Positions 44,042 to 53,054 of a stretch of 64,000 nt of DNA are shown in pieces; the stretch's first letter is position 1, and every line of letters starts with the position of its first letter. This stretch comes from Winogradskyella ouciana. GTDB lineage: Bacteria > Bacteroidota > Bacteroidia > Flavobacteriales > Flavobacteriaceae. A model generated the notes under the pieces. The model ran no database searches. It was not told the origin of the DNA and worked only from the letters and a program-made list of their open reading frames with translations. Position numbers and translations under genes: made by a program. The stretch covers positions 620,001-684,000 of the forward strand of contig NZ_WJYA01000004.1 in assembly GCF_009709615.1 (NCBI RefSeq), written 5' to 3'.

Positions 44042-45490
44042 TTAATTGTTTTTTGAATAACCAACAGCTTCACCTATAAGTGTAGCGCTAGTGCAATCCG
44101 TAATTTTCACATTGACAAAATCACCTGGTTTGTAATGTTCCTTCGGAAAAACAGCCATCATATTTTGGCTATTTCTTCCAGCCCAGTGCTTATCTGATTT
44201 TTTTGAAGATTTTTCGATTAAAAATTCTTCGGTCTTACCAACGTGTTTCTGTATCCTGTATAAACTATGTTGGCGTTGCAACGTATGTATTTCACTTAAG
44301 CGTCTTTGCTTTACGTCTGCAGGAACATCGTCTTCCATTTTACGGCCAGCAAGTGTTCCTGGGCGTTCTGAATAGGCAAACATAAAACCATAGTCATACT
44401 TTACATATTCCATTAAGCTCAGTGTATCTTGATGATCTTCCTCCGTTTCAGTAGGGAAACCAGCAATCATATCCTGACTTATGCCAACATCTGGTATAAT
44501 GCGACGGATGTTATCGATAAGTTCAAAATACTCTTCGCGTGTATGTAAACGATTCATCTCCTTTAAGATACGGTTGCTTCCGCTTTGTACTGGCAAGTGA
44601 ACGTAGTTACAAATATTTTCGTGAGCTGCCATAGTTTCAATAACATCTAATGTCATATCTTGAGGATTAGACGTAGAAAAACGGAAACGCATTTTTGGCT
44701 GCGCCTTAGCACAAAGCTCTAATAGTTTGGCAAATCTTACAGCAGTAGCTTTTTGCAATTCAGAAGCCTTTTCAAAGTCTTTCTTCAATCCACCACCATA
44801 CCATAGGTAACTATCTACGTTTTGCCCTAGAAGTGTAACTTCCTTGTAACCTTTAGACCATAAATCGTTCACTTCTTCAATAATACTTTGCGGATCTCTA
44901 CTGCGTTCTCTACCTCTTGTAAAAGGCACTACGCAGAAGGTACACATATTATCGCAACCACGTGTAATAGATACGAGGGCTGTAACTCCATTACTATTTA
45001 AACGTACAGGAGCAATATCTCCATAGGTTTCTTCTTTAGAGAGAATAACATTTATGGCATCTCTACCTTCATCTACCTCTGCAAGTAAATTTGGTAAATC
45101 CTTGTATGCATCTGGTCCAACGACTAAGTCAACAATTTTTTCTTCTTCTAAAAATTTAGTTTTTAGACGCTCTGCCATACAACCCAAAACACCAACCTTC
45201 ATTTTAGGGTTGGTCTTCATCTTTACTCTATTATATTTCTGAAGGCGCTTTCTAACAGTTTGCTCAGCTTTATCTCTGATAGAACAGGTATTGACCAATA
45301 CCAAATCGGCATCTTCTAGATTTTGGGTGGTATTAAAACCTTGTTTAGATAATATAGAAGCTACAATTTCACTGTCACTAAAATTCATCTGGCAGCCATA
45401 ACTCTCAATAAAGAGCTTCTTATCATTACCTTCTTTTTGGTCTAAAACTAGGGATTCACCTTGTTTGTTCTCGTCTATTATCTTTTCCAT
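44042..45490 (-). CDS. miaB: tRNA-2-methylthio-N6-dimethylallyladenosine synthase
   Basis: MiaB adds a methylthio group to the isopentenyl-adenosine at position 37 of tRNAs that read codons starting with U. The 482-residue form started at 45490 ([12 protein letters not shown]) is the usual flavobacterial length; the frame continues to 45568, but the promoter box (45546-45553) lies inside that extension. Three domains are seen: the N-terminal UPF0004 domain with YGCQMN and TCSIRDKAE, the radical SAM domain with [15 protein letters not shown] (cluster CxxxCxxC), and a C-terminal TRAM domain (about 415-482). Confidence 0.97.
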   Translation of the reverse strand: MEKIIDENKQGESLVLDQKEGNDKKLFIESYGCQMNFSDSEIVASILSKQGFNTTQNLEDADLVLVNTCSIRDKAEQTVRKRLQKYNRVKMKTNPKMKVGVLGCMAERLKTKFLEEEKIVDLVVGPDAYKDLPNLLAEVDEGRDAINVILSKEETYGDIAPVRLNSNGVTALVSITRGCDNMCTFCVVPFTRGRERSRDPQSIIEEVNDLWSKGYKEVTLLGQNVDSYLWYGGGLKKDFEKASELQKATAVRFAKLLELCAKAQPKMRFRFSTSNPQDMTLDVIETMAAHENICNYVHLPVQSGSNRILKEMNRLHTREEYFELIDNIRRIIPDVGISQDMIAGFPTETEEDHQDTLSLMEYVKYDYGFMFAYSERPGTLAGRKMEDDVPADVKQRRLSEIHTLQRQHSLYRIQKHVGKTEEFLIEKSSKKSDKHWAGRNSQNMMAVFPKEHYKPGDFVNVKITDCTSATLIGEAVGYSKNN

Positions 45491-45545
45491 ATCTATTCCC
45501 GTATATCCGGAATCTCTAATGTTTTCTATATTCTCAATAAACATG

Positions 45546-45576
45546 CAAAGATAGGATTTTTTAGGCATTATGACAA
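45546..45576 (-). promoter_or_regulatory. Candidate promoter of miaB
   Basis: Minus-strand TTG (plus CAA 45574-45576), 20 bases, then TATCTTTG (plus CAAAGATA 45546-45553). One base from the ideal spacing. It supports the miaB start at 45490. Confidence 0.65.
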
Positions 45577-45597
45577 TGTGTCAGCCATATTAATTAT

Positions 45598-45629
45598 TTG
45601 AACAAATCTCAAAAAAAGATTTATTTTTG
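45598..45629 (+). promoter_or_regulatory. Candidate promoter of the 45653 membrane protein
   Basis: TTG (45598-45600), 21 bases, then TATTTTTG (45622-45629), 23 bases before the start codon. The -7 box is exact and the spacing is two over ideal. Confidence 0.5.
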
Positions 45630-45652
45630 AGGTACTAACCAATTCAGATAAA

Positions 45653-46444
45653 ATGAGTATTTCAGAAATTCAACAACGTATACAAAATGCTAAGGACTTA
45701 GATTTTGGAACAATTTTTAATCAATCCATAGAGCTATTTAAGAAAGTTTGGGTGCAAGGTTTGGTTACCTTGCTTCTAAATATGGTATTGGCTATTCCGT
45801 TAATGATGCTAATATACATACCAATGATTGTTACAGGTATGGCAGATGTATATGCTAGTTCTTACGATCCTTATAATCCTTACTATTCAGAACCAGACAT
45901 AAGTCCTATAGCGATGATAATACTGTTTGTTCTTTATTTAATTGCAATGTTGGGAATGAGTGTTATAGGTTTAGGGCTTAAGTCCGCTTTTTATAGAATA
46001 TGTAAGCTCAAGGACCTTGAACAAATGGGTAAAGAAGATTATTTCTATTTTTTTAAGAAACCTTACTTAGGAAAAACGATTAAGCTCGGTTTGGCTTATA
46101 TAGGTATTACTTTAATAGCTGCTTTGTTGTGTTTCCTACCATTAATTTATGCCATTGTGCCTTTGACTTATGTATTTGTGATTTATGCATTTAATCCTGA
46201 TAAATCTGTTTCTGAAATAATTAAGCTGAGTTTTGATCTTGGTAATAAAAAGTGGTTAATTACATTTGGCCTAATAATCGTTGCTGGTCTATTAGCTGGA
46301 ATAGTTGGCTTTATAATGTGCTTTGTTGGAATATATGTTACTGCATCGTTCTCTTATTTACCACCATACTTAATATATAAAGATGTGGTAGGGTTCTATG
46401 ATGACAATGAAAACTTGCATATAGAAGAAAATTCAAGTTTGTAG
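45653..46444 (+). CDS. Multi-pass membrane protein, unknown function
   Basis: A 263-residue protein with a short cytoplasmic helix at the N-terminus and about six membrane helices (roughly 38-60, 82-105, 150-175, 180-195, 212-235, 240-250). Shape and sequence (GTIFNQSIELFKKVWVQGLVTLL) resemble the membrane domain seen next to glycerophosphodiester phosphodiesterases and DUF975-like proteins, but no catalytic motif is present. It is divergent from miaB and 45 bases before a small lipoprotein gene. Confidence 0.75.
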   Translation: MSISEIQQRIQNAKDLDFGTIFNQSIELFKKVWVQGLVTLLLNMVLAIPLMMLIYIPMIVTGMADVYASSYDPYNPYYSEPDISPIAMIILFVLYLIAMLGMSVIGLGLKSAFYRICKLKDLEQMGKEDYFYFFKKPYLGKTIKLGLAYIGITLIAALLCFLPLIYAIVPLTYVFVIYAFNPDKSVSEIIKLSFDLGNKKWLITFGLIIVAGLLAGIVGFIMCFVGIYVTASFSYLPPYLIYKDVVGFYDDNENLHIEENSSL

Positions 46445-46489
46445 CGCAACCTTTTTATAATTTCAGTATCTTATAATTAAACAAGAGTC

Positions 46490-46927
46490 ATGAAATTTTC
46501 AAAATTTGGTATAGTATTATTATTCACAATGTTGTTATTGAATATGCAATGCAATGAAGATGATGTAAGGTCATCAACGTCTTGCGATGAGGTTGCGACT
46601 GTAGATAATGATTTGTATCAAAATACGCAAACGGCATTCTACAGTTTCGGAAATGTTGAAATAAGCGAAGATTGTTTATCTATTACCATTTCAGCGAGTG
46701 GTTGCAGTGGTGATTCATGGGAATTGGAGTTGATTGGAAGTGAGGATGTGATGGAGTCGTTTCCGGTGCAACGCAATATAAAAGCTGTGTTAACCAATAA
46801 TGAAGCATGTTTGGCGGTTTTTAGTAGGGAGTGGACATTTGATTTAACACCGTTGCAAGTCGATGGAGAGAGTCAGGTTACTTTAAATCTTCAAGATTTT
46901 TCAGAACCAATTTTATATTCGTATTAA
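46490..46927 (+). CDS. Small lipoprotein of unknown function
   Basis: A 145-residue lipoprotein with a lipobox LLLNMQC near residue 21 and a beta-rich remainder that holds three further cysteines in SCDEVA, SEDCLSI and SGCSGDSWELE, plus one in NEACLAVF. Two or more disulfides are plausible after export. No recognised domain. It reads in the same direction as the membrane protein and ends at a terminator. Confidence 0.75.
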   Translation: MKFSKFGIVLLFTMLLLNMQCNEDDVRSSTSCDEVATVDNDLYQNTQTAFYSFGNVEISEDCLSITISASGCSGDSWELELIGSEDVMESFPVQRNIKAVLTNNEACLAVFSREWTFDLTPLQVDGESQVTLNLQDFSEPILYSY

Positions 46928-46953
46928 TTATAAGAACATTAACATTTATAATT

Positions 46954-46984
46954 AAAGCCTTGTATTTAACAAGGCTTTTTTCAT
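46954..46984 (+). terminator. Terminator after the small lipoprotein gene
   Basis: Perfect stem AAAGCCTTG (46954-46962) with CAAGGCTTT (46970-46978), loop of seven, then a T run through 46981. Confidence 0.88.
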
Positions 46985-47058
46985 TATTCAAGTTGAGAAA
47001 ACTACGATTAAATGCATGGTATTTAAGACCAAATTAGGATTGTAAATTTATTTTCATA

Positions 47059-47066
47059 TACATTTG
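47059..47066 (+). promoter_or_regulatory. Candidate -7 box of topA
   Basis: TACATTTG matches TAnnTTTG exactly, 20 bases before the topA start. A TTG lies 16 bases upstream (47040-47042), shorter than ideal. Confidence 0.5.
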
Positions 47067-47086
47067 TAACCTCAAAAAAAGAAAGC

Positions 47087-49594
47087 ATGTCGAAGAATCT
47101 TGTCATAGTTGAGTCACCTGCAAAGGCAAAAACAATAGAAAAATTTTTAGGAAAGGATTACAAAGTAGAGTCTAGTTTTGGACACATTTCCGACTTACCT
47201 TCAAAAGAGTTGGGAGTAGATGTAGAAGGAGATTTTGAACCTAAATACACAGTTTCTAAAGATAAGAAAGATGTTGTAAAAAAACTCAAGGAGTTAGCAA
47301 AGAAAGCCGATATGGTTTGGCTAGCAAGTGATGAGGATAGAGAAGGAGAGGCCATCGCATGGCATTTAGCCGAAGCCTTGGATTTAGATAAAGAAAAGAC
47401 AAAGCGAATTGTATTCCACGAGATTACAAAGAGTGCTATTAATAAAGCAATTGAGAACCCTCGAAGTATAGATTATAACTTAGTAGATGCACAACAAGCA
47501 AGACGTGTGCTCGATAGAATTGTAGGGTATGAGTTATCTCCTGTTTTATGGAGAAAGGTTAAAGGAGGTCTATCGGCTGGTAGAGTGCAATCTGTTTCAG
47601 TACGATTAATTGTTGAACGTGAGCGTGAGATACAAGAGTTTGATACTAAAGCATCTTACAGAGTAGATGCTGAATTTACAACAGATGATGGAAAATCCTT
47701 TAAGGCCAAACTCCCAAAGAATTTCGATTCAGAAGAAGAGGCACTAGATTTTTTAAACAAAAATAAGGAGGCTGGTTACCAGGTTTCGGATTTGCAAAAA
47801 AAGCCGGCCAAAAAATCACCAGCAGCACCATTTACAACATCAACGCTGCAACAAGAGGCTTCAAGAAAATTAGGATTTTCGGTAAGTAGAACTATGAGTA
47901 ACGCTCAGCGTTTGTACGAAGCTGGTCTCATTACTTATATGAGAACAGATAGTGTAAACCTTTCTGATGAGGCAAGAAAAGCTGCTGAAAGCGAAATTAT
48001 TTCAGCTTATGGCTCGGAGTATAGTAAGCCAAGAAATTATAAAGGAAAATCTAAAGGTGCTCAAGAAGCTCACGAAGCCATTAGACCAACTGATTTTGCG
48101 AATCATACTGTAAGTGTTGAGCGCGACCAGGCGAGATTGTACGATTTAATCTGGAAACGTGCTATCGCTTCTCAAATGAGCGATGCAAAATTAGAGCGAA
48201 CAAATCTTAAAGTTAAGGTTAATGCAACGAGTAAGGTAAGTCAACAATTTGTTGCAAACGGAGAAATCATCACGTTTGATGGGTTCTTAAAGGTGTATTT
48301 AGAAGGTACAGATGATGAAGACACAGAACAAGAAGGTATTTTGCCAGATTTAGAGATAGGTGAGAAGCTTAACAAAAATTATATCACAGCTACACAGCGT
48401 TTTACGAGACCGCCTTCAAGATTCACAGAAGCTTCATTGGTAAAGCAATTAGAGGAATTAGGTATTGGTCGTCCATCTACTTATGCACCGACAATTTCTA
48501 CGATACAAAATAGAAACTATATAGAAAAAGGAACGCACGAGGGTGATGTTAGGGAATACAAGCAGCTGGTTTTAGAGGATAATACTATAAAGGACAAAAC
48601 ACTTTCAGAAAAAGTTGGCTCTAATAAAGGTAAACTAGTACCGACTGATACTGGGATGATTGTTACCGATTTCTTGGTAAATCATTTTGAAAATATTCTC
48701 GACTATAATTTTACTGCGAAAGTAGAAGAAAGCTTTGATGATATTGCCGAAGGTAAAGAAGATTGGCGCGCCATGATGAAAGACTTCTATAAAGGTTTTC
48801 ATCCGCAGGTGGAAGATGTACAGGAAAATGCTGAGCGTGAATCTGGTGAACGTATATTGGGTACAGACCCAAAGACTGGTCGTCAAGTTAGCGTGCGTTT
48901 AGGGAAGTTTGGACCAATGGTTCAGGTTGGTACCGTAGATGATGAAGAGAAACCAAAATTTGCAAGTTTGTCCCCAGATCAACAATTAAACTCCATCACA
49001 TATGAGGAAGCCATGGACTTATTTAAGCTTCCTAAAGCATTAGGACATTATAAGGATGATGAAGTTGAAGTTAACAATGGGCGTTTTGGGCCTTATGTGA
49101 GATTTGGTAAAAAGTTTGTGTCATTGCCAAAAGGAGTTGATCCTTTAAGTGTAGAATTGGAAGAAGCAATTACATATATTAAGGAAAAAGAAAAGGCTGA
49201 TGCTCCTATATATATGTATGACGGTTTGGAAGTTACTAAAGGCAAAGGGCGTTTTGGGCCATTTATTAAATGGAACAACATGTTTATAAATGTCAATAAA
49301 AAATACGATTGGGATAATTTATCTGAAGAAGACATTGTAACTTTGATCGAGGATAAAATCCAAAAGGAAAAAGATAAACTTATCCATGTTTGGGAAGATG
49401 AAGGTATAAGGGTAGAAAAGGCGAGATGGGGAAGACACAATGTTATAAAAGGTAAGCAGAAAGTGGAGTTGGCTAAAACAGTTGATGTATCTGATATGAC
49501 ATTAGTAGAAGCTAAAGCCATTTTAGAGAAGAACGCCCCAAAAAAGAAGACAAGAAAAAAGACAAAGAAAAAAGCGACGACTAAAAAGAAGTAA
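47087..49594 (+). CDS. topA: DNA topoisomerase I
   Basis: A type IA topoisomerase that relaxes negative supercoils. The 835-residue protein has the Toprim domain (NLVIVESPAKAKTIEKFLG, DEDREGEAIAWH), the catalytic Tyr in GLITYMRTDSVNLS, and the GRPSTYAPTISTI segment. The C-terminus has several repeats of the GRFGPYVRFGKKF type (about 600-790) in place of the Cys4 zinc fingers of E. coli TopA, and ends in a Lys-rich tail. It lies 6 bases before the arginase-like gene. Confidence 0.98.
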   Translation: MSKNLVIVESPAKAKTIEKFLGKDYKVESSFGHISDLPSKELGVDVEGDFEPKYTVSKDKKDVVKKLKELAKKADMVWLASDEDREGEAIAWHLAEALDLDKEKTKRIVFHEITKSAINKAIENPRSIDYNLVDAQQARRVLDRIVGYELSPVLWRKVKGGLSAGRVQSVSVRLIVEREREIQEFDTKASYRVDAEFTTDDGKSFKAKLPKNFDSEEEALDFLNKNKEAGYQVSDLQKKPAKKSPAAPFTTSTLQQEASRKLGFSVSRTMSNAQRLYEAGLITYMRTDSVNLSDEARKAAESEIISAYGSEYSKPRNYKGKSKGAQEAHEAIRPTDFANHTVSVERDQARLYDLIWKRAIASQMSDAKLERTNLKVKVNATSKVSQQFVANGEIITFDGFLKVYLEGTDDEDTEQEGILPDLEIGEKLNKNYITATQRFTRPPSRFTEASLVKQLEELGIGRPSTYAPTISTIQNRNYIEKGTHEGDVREYKQLVLEDNTIKDKTLSEKVGSNKGKLVPTDTGMIVTDFLVNHFENILDYNFTAKVEESFDDIAEGKEDWRAMMKDFYKGFHPQVEDVQENAERESGERILGTDPKTGRQVSVRLGKFGPMVQVGTVDDEEKPKFASLSPDQQLNSITYEEAMDLFKLPKALGHYKDDEVEVNNGRFGPYVRFGKKFVSLPKGVDPLSVELEEAITYIKEKEKADAPIYMYDGLEVTKGKGRFGPFIKWNNMFINVNKKYDWDNLSEEDIVTLIEDKIQKEKDKLIHVWEDEGIRVEKARWGRHNVIKGKQKVELAKTVDVSDMTLVEAKAILEKNAPKKKTRKKTKKKATTKKK

Positions 49595-49600
49595 TACACT

Positions 49601-50767
49601 ATGAATTTTAATTTTCTGACGTCTGTATCTGATGCGGTTTTAGCTCATAATGAACTAATAGCGCAACAAGCGCTAGGAAAAAAAATTAAAGTCCACTCAA
49701 GACAAAACGGAATTCCAGATTTAGATGATGTGCAAATGGCCATTATTGGAGTTCAAGAAAATAGAAATGATGTCAACTTTATGGGAGCTGATATTAATTT
49801 CGATTCCATTAGAAAAACACTCTATACGTTATTCCCAGGAAATTGGCACACTACAATTGCCGATTTGGGAGACATTGAATCAGGAGAGTCCGTTGAGGAT
49901 ACTTATTTTGCCATTAGAACGGCTATTACAGTTTTATTAGAAAAAAACATCATACCTATTATATTAGGAGGTAGTCAAGATTTAACTTATGCCAATTATA
50001 GAGCCTACGATTCTGTAAAGCCAATGGTAAATATTGTTAGTGTTGATACTAATTTCGATTTAGGTGATGCCAACCTTCCAATTAAGAATAATAGTTATGT
50101 TGGTAAGGTCATAGTAGAAGAGCCGTATAATCTATTCAACTATGCCACAATAGGTTATCAGACATATTTTAACTCCCAAGAGGAGATAGATCTCATAGAA
50201 AAGTTGTATTTTGAAGCCTATCGTTTGGGGGAAATTTCTGGAGACATAAATAAAGTGGAGCCGTTGCTTAGAGATGCACATATTGTATCTATAGATTTAA
50301 AGTCTGTAAGAGCGGCAGAAGTAAGTGAGAGTCAAAAATTTTCGCCTAATGGTTTTTCGGGTAAGGAAATTTGTGCCATAAGTAGGTATGCAGGCATAAG
50401 TAATAAGGTGTCGTCCTTTGGTATTTATGAATATCATAATTCAAAGAATGACAGTGCTACTTCAATGCTTATTGCACAGATGATTTGGTATTTTGTAGAG
50501 GGTGTTAATTGCCGCATTGCTGATGATGATTTTACTAATGAAAACCATTACCAAAAATTTAATGTATTGGTAGATGATGATGAACTTATTTTTTTTAAAA
50601 GCTTAAAAACTGGTCGCTGGTGGATAGAGATTCCATTTTTGCCAGATGTTAATAATAAATTAAAAAAGCATACGTTATTACCATGCATGCATTCCGATTA
50701 TGTGCTTGCTACCCAAGGTGAAATACCCGAAAGGTGGTATAAAGCCTACAGGAAGAACAGCTTCTAA
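49601..50767 (+). CDS. Arginase-fold protein (formimidoylglutamase-like), metal ligands mostly lost
   Basis: A 388-residue ureohydrolase-fold protein, usually annotated as formimidoylglutamase or arginase family. The fold motifs are recognisable but the metal site is degraded: GGSQDL has Q126 where the family has His; SVDTNFDLG has D149, N151 and D153 where the family has DxHxD; SIDLKS has D232 but K234 in place of the second Asp. Both metal-binding His are lost. It is therefore unlikely to be a manganese ureohydrolase. It lies between topA and gldK, a placement conserved in gliding flavobacteria as far as I know, so a role linked to type IX secretion is possible but unproven. Confidence 0.8.
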   Translation: MNFNFLTSVSDAVLAHNELIAQQALGKKIKVHSRQNGIPDLDDVQMAIIGVQENRNDVNFMGADINFDSIRKTLYTLFPGNWHTTIADLGDIESGESVEDTYFAIRTAITVLLEKNIIPIILGGSQDLTYANYRAYDSVKPMVNIVSVDTNFDLGDANLPIKNNSYVGKVIVEEPYNLFNYATIGYQTYFNSQEEIDLIEKLYFEAYRLGEISGDINKVEPLLRDAHIVSIDLKSVRAAEVSESQKFSPNGFSGKEICAISRYAGISNKVSSFGIYEYHNSKNDSATSMLIAQMIWYFVEGVNCRIADDDFTNENHYQKFNVLVDDDELIFFKSLKTGRWWIEIPFLPDVNNKLKKHTLLPCMHSDYVLATQGEIPERWYKAYRKNSF

Positions 50768-50780
50768 AAATGACATTTTA

Positions 50781-50836
50781 TCGATGATTTAACGTTAAAA
50801 GCATCGACGAAATGCATTTTTTAAGGACGAAATGCA
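50781..50836. promoter_or_regulatory. Structured leader upstream of gldK
   Basis: Inverted repeat TCGATG (50781-50786)/CATCGA (50802-50807) encloses a 12-bp palindrome TTTAACGTTAAA. The 11-mer GACGAAATGCA occurs at 50806-50816 and 50826-50836, exactly 20 bases apart, and TTAAGGACGA occurs at 50821-50830 and 50897-50906. An operator or RNA control element is possible. Confidence 0.4.
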
Positions 50837-50854
50837 AAAAAAAATAGAAAAAAG

Positions 50855-50885
50855 TTGTTTTTTATAAAATATATAAATATGTTTA
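50855..50885 (+). promoter_or_regulatory. Candidate promoter of the gldKLMN operon
   Basis: TTG (50855-50857), 20 bases, then TATGTTTA (50878-50885), seven of eight to the consensus. Transcription would start near 50892, 36 bases before the gldK start. Confidence 0.55.
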
Positions 50886-50927
50886 CGACCTTAAAATTAA
50901 GGACGACTAATTTAACCTCGAGTTACT

Positions 50928-52280
50928 ATGAATATTAAGAAGTTTATTTTACTAACCACTGTATTGGTTTTTGTTGCCAGTTGTAATTCTGGAGACCGTG
51001 GCCAATTAGTTGGAGTCAAAGGTAAAAAATGGCACCCTGAAAAACCGTATGGTATGACACTAGTTCCTGGTGGAGCTTTTATAATGGGTAAATCAGATGA
51101 TGATATAGCTGGTGTACAAGATGCTCCTACCAAAACAGCTACAGTACGTGCATTCTATATGGATGAAACCGAGATTACAAATAGCGAATACCGCTCCTTT
51201 GTGTTTTGGGTAAGAGACTCAATCTTAAGATTAAAATTAGCTGAAATGGCTGATTTAGAAGGTAAGACTCCAGGTAATGGTGATATCGGTGAATTTGCTT
51301 ATTTAGATTCAAATCCAGAAGAGATGAATGCTTATGAAAGCTATATGTTAAATACCTATGGTAATGAGCAGAGAAAAATTAATCGTGATGTAGAGTTGTA
51401 TTATGATACGGACGATTATCCAGATGAGTTATATGCAGAGGTAATGGACGGTATGTACTTGCCATTAGAAGAATCTTATAACGGTCAGCGTACATGGGAT
51501 GTTAAGCAATTTAAGTTCCAGTACACGTATATGGACATTGCTAAAGCTGCTAAAGATAGAAGCTTAAAGCGTTCAGAGGTTATAGAACAAGAGGAAGTTG
51601 AAGTATATCCAGACACTACGGCATGGATTAGAGATTTTGCATATTCTTATAATGAGCCAATGCACAACGATTATTTTTGGCATTCAGCTTATGATGATTA
51701 TCCAGTAGTTGGTGTATCTTGGAAACAAGCACAAGCATTTTGCCAGTGGAGAACACTAAAGCATAATGGTTACCAAAGAAGTAAAGGGAAACAACCTGTC
51801 AACTCTTACAGATTGCCTTCAGAGGCAGAATGGGAGTATGCAGCTCGTGGTGGACTTCAAGGAGCATCTTATCCTTGGGGAGGACCTTATACTAAAAATG
51901 ATAGAGGATGTTTTATGGCTAACTTTAAACCATTACGTGGTGATTATGCAGCCGATCAAGCATTATATACTGTAGAAGCAGATGCTTACGATCCAAATGA
52001 TTTCAACCTATACAATATGGCAGGTAATGTGTCAGAATGGGTACATGGTTCTTACGATCCAGCATCTTACGAATTTTCTTCAACTATAAATCCAAATGTA
52101 AATGATCCAAGAAATTCACGTAAAGTAGTTAGAGGAGGCTCATGGAAAGATGTTGCTTATTTCTTGCAAGTAAGTTCTAGAGATTATGAATATGCGGATT
52201 CAGCTAGAAGTTATATCGGATTTAGAACCGTTCAGGACTATATGGGAACTGAAGTGACTAAAAACGCAGCGACGAACTAA
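50928..52280 (+). CDS. gldK: Gliding motility lipoprotein GldK
   Basis: GldK, with GldN, forms the periplasmic ring attached to the outer membrane in the type IX secretion/gliding motor. The 450-residue protein has a lipobox (LVFVASC, C19) and a formylglycine-generating-enzyme-like (SUMF1) fold: MTLVPGGAFIMG, EITNSEYRSFVFWV, RLPSEAEWEYAARGG, YNMAGNVSEWVHG and VVRGGSWKD. It is not expected to be an enzyme in this role. First gene of gldKLMN; the 160-base gap upstream holds the best promoter and repeats. Confidence 0.97.
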   Translation: MNIKKFILLTTVLVFVASCNSGDRGQLVGVKGKKWHPEKPYGMTLVPGGAFIMGKSDDDIAGVQDAPTKTATVRAFYMDETEITNSEYRSFVFWVRDSILRLKLAEMADLEGKTPGNGDIGEFAYLDSNPEEMNAYESYMLNTYGNEQRKINRDVELYYDTDDYPDELYAEVMDGMYLPLEESYNGQRTWDVKQFKFQYTYMDIAKAAKDRSLKRSEVIEQEEVEVYPDTTAWIRDFAYSYNEPMHNDYFWHSAYDDYPVVGVSWKQAQAFCQWRTLKHNGYQRSKGKQPVNSYRLPSEAEWEYAARGGLQGASYPWGGPYTKNDRGCFMANFKPLRGDYAADQALYTVEADAYDPNDFNLYNMAGNVSEWVHGSYDPASYEFSSTINPNVNDPRNSRKVVRGGSWKDVAYFLQVSSRDYEYADSARSYIGFRTVQDYMGTEVTKNAATN

Positions 52281-52368
52281 AATTTAAAATTATTAAATAA
52301 CAACCCAAATTAAAATTAACCTACTTAAGTTACACATCCATTAACTTAAACTTAAACTAAACAAAATT

Positions 52369-53001
52369 ATGGCACAGAAAGGTAAAATGACTTTAACAAA
52401 CATGATCTACGGATTAGGAGCAGCAATCGTAATCGTAGGTGCATTATTTAAGATACAACACTGGCCTTATGGTTCTGAAATCTTAACCATAGGTATGATT
52501 GTTGAAGCTCTGGTATTTACATACTCAGCATTTGAAAAGCAACAATCAGATTTAGATTGGTCTTTGGTATATCCTGAATTAGCTGGCGGTCAGACTCTAG
52601 GTAAAAAGAAAAAAGAAGAACCAAAAGATGCTGAAGGTATGTTGTCAAAGAAATTAGACAATTTATTAAAGGAGGCTAAGATAGACGGTGAACTTATGGC
52701 AAGTTTAGGCGACAGTATCAAAAACTTTGAAGGTGCTGCTAAAAACTTAAATCCAACTGTAGATTCTATGTCTGCTCAAAAGAAATACAGCGAAGAATTA
52801 TCTTTAGCTGCTGCACAAATGGAGTCTTTAAACAGTCTTTATAAAGTACAGATGGAAAGTGCTAATCGTCAAGCTGCTATCAACGAAGAAGCTGTAGAGA
52901 ACGCAACCAAGCTTAAAGAGCAAATGCAATCATTAGCGTCTAACCTTTCATCTTTAAACGGTGTATATGGCGGAATGCTTTCTGCAATGAACAAAAACTA
53001 A
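52369..53001 (+). CDS. gldL: Gliding motility/T9SS motor protein GldL
   Basis: GldL and GldM form the inner-membrane proton-driven motor of the type IX system. The 210-residue protein has two N-terminal membrane helices (about 12-28 and 36-55), with the conserved IQHWPYGSEILTIG between them that includes the glutamate proposed to carry protons, and a long coiled-coil cytoplasmic part (about 95-205). Lies 88 bases after gldK and 53 before gldM. Confidence 0.97.
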   Translation: MAQKGKMTLTNMIYGLGAAIVIVGALFKIQHWPYGSEILTIGMIVEALVFTYSAFEKQQSDLDWSLVYPELAGGQTLGKKKKEEPKDAEGMLSKKLDNLLKEAKIDGELMASLGDSIKNFEGAAKNLNPTVDSMSAQKKYSEELSLAAAQMESLNSLYKVQMESANRQAAINEEAVENATKLKEQMQSLASNLSSLNGVYGGMLSAMNKN

Positions 53002-53054
53002 TTAGTTTTTAGGTATAATCAATTTAATTAATTAACATTTAAAAACTAATTACA

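Noticed and set aside
45491..45568. 26-residue N-terminal extension of miaB
   Set aside because: A good promoter lies inside it, and related MiaB proteins begin at [12 protein letters not shown].
49093..49599. 168-codon minus-strand frame over the topA end
   Set aside because: Its Phe-rich start is the reverse reading of the topA Lys-rich tail.
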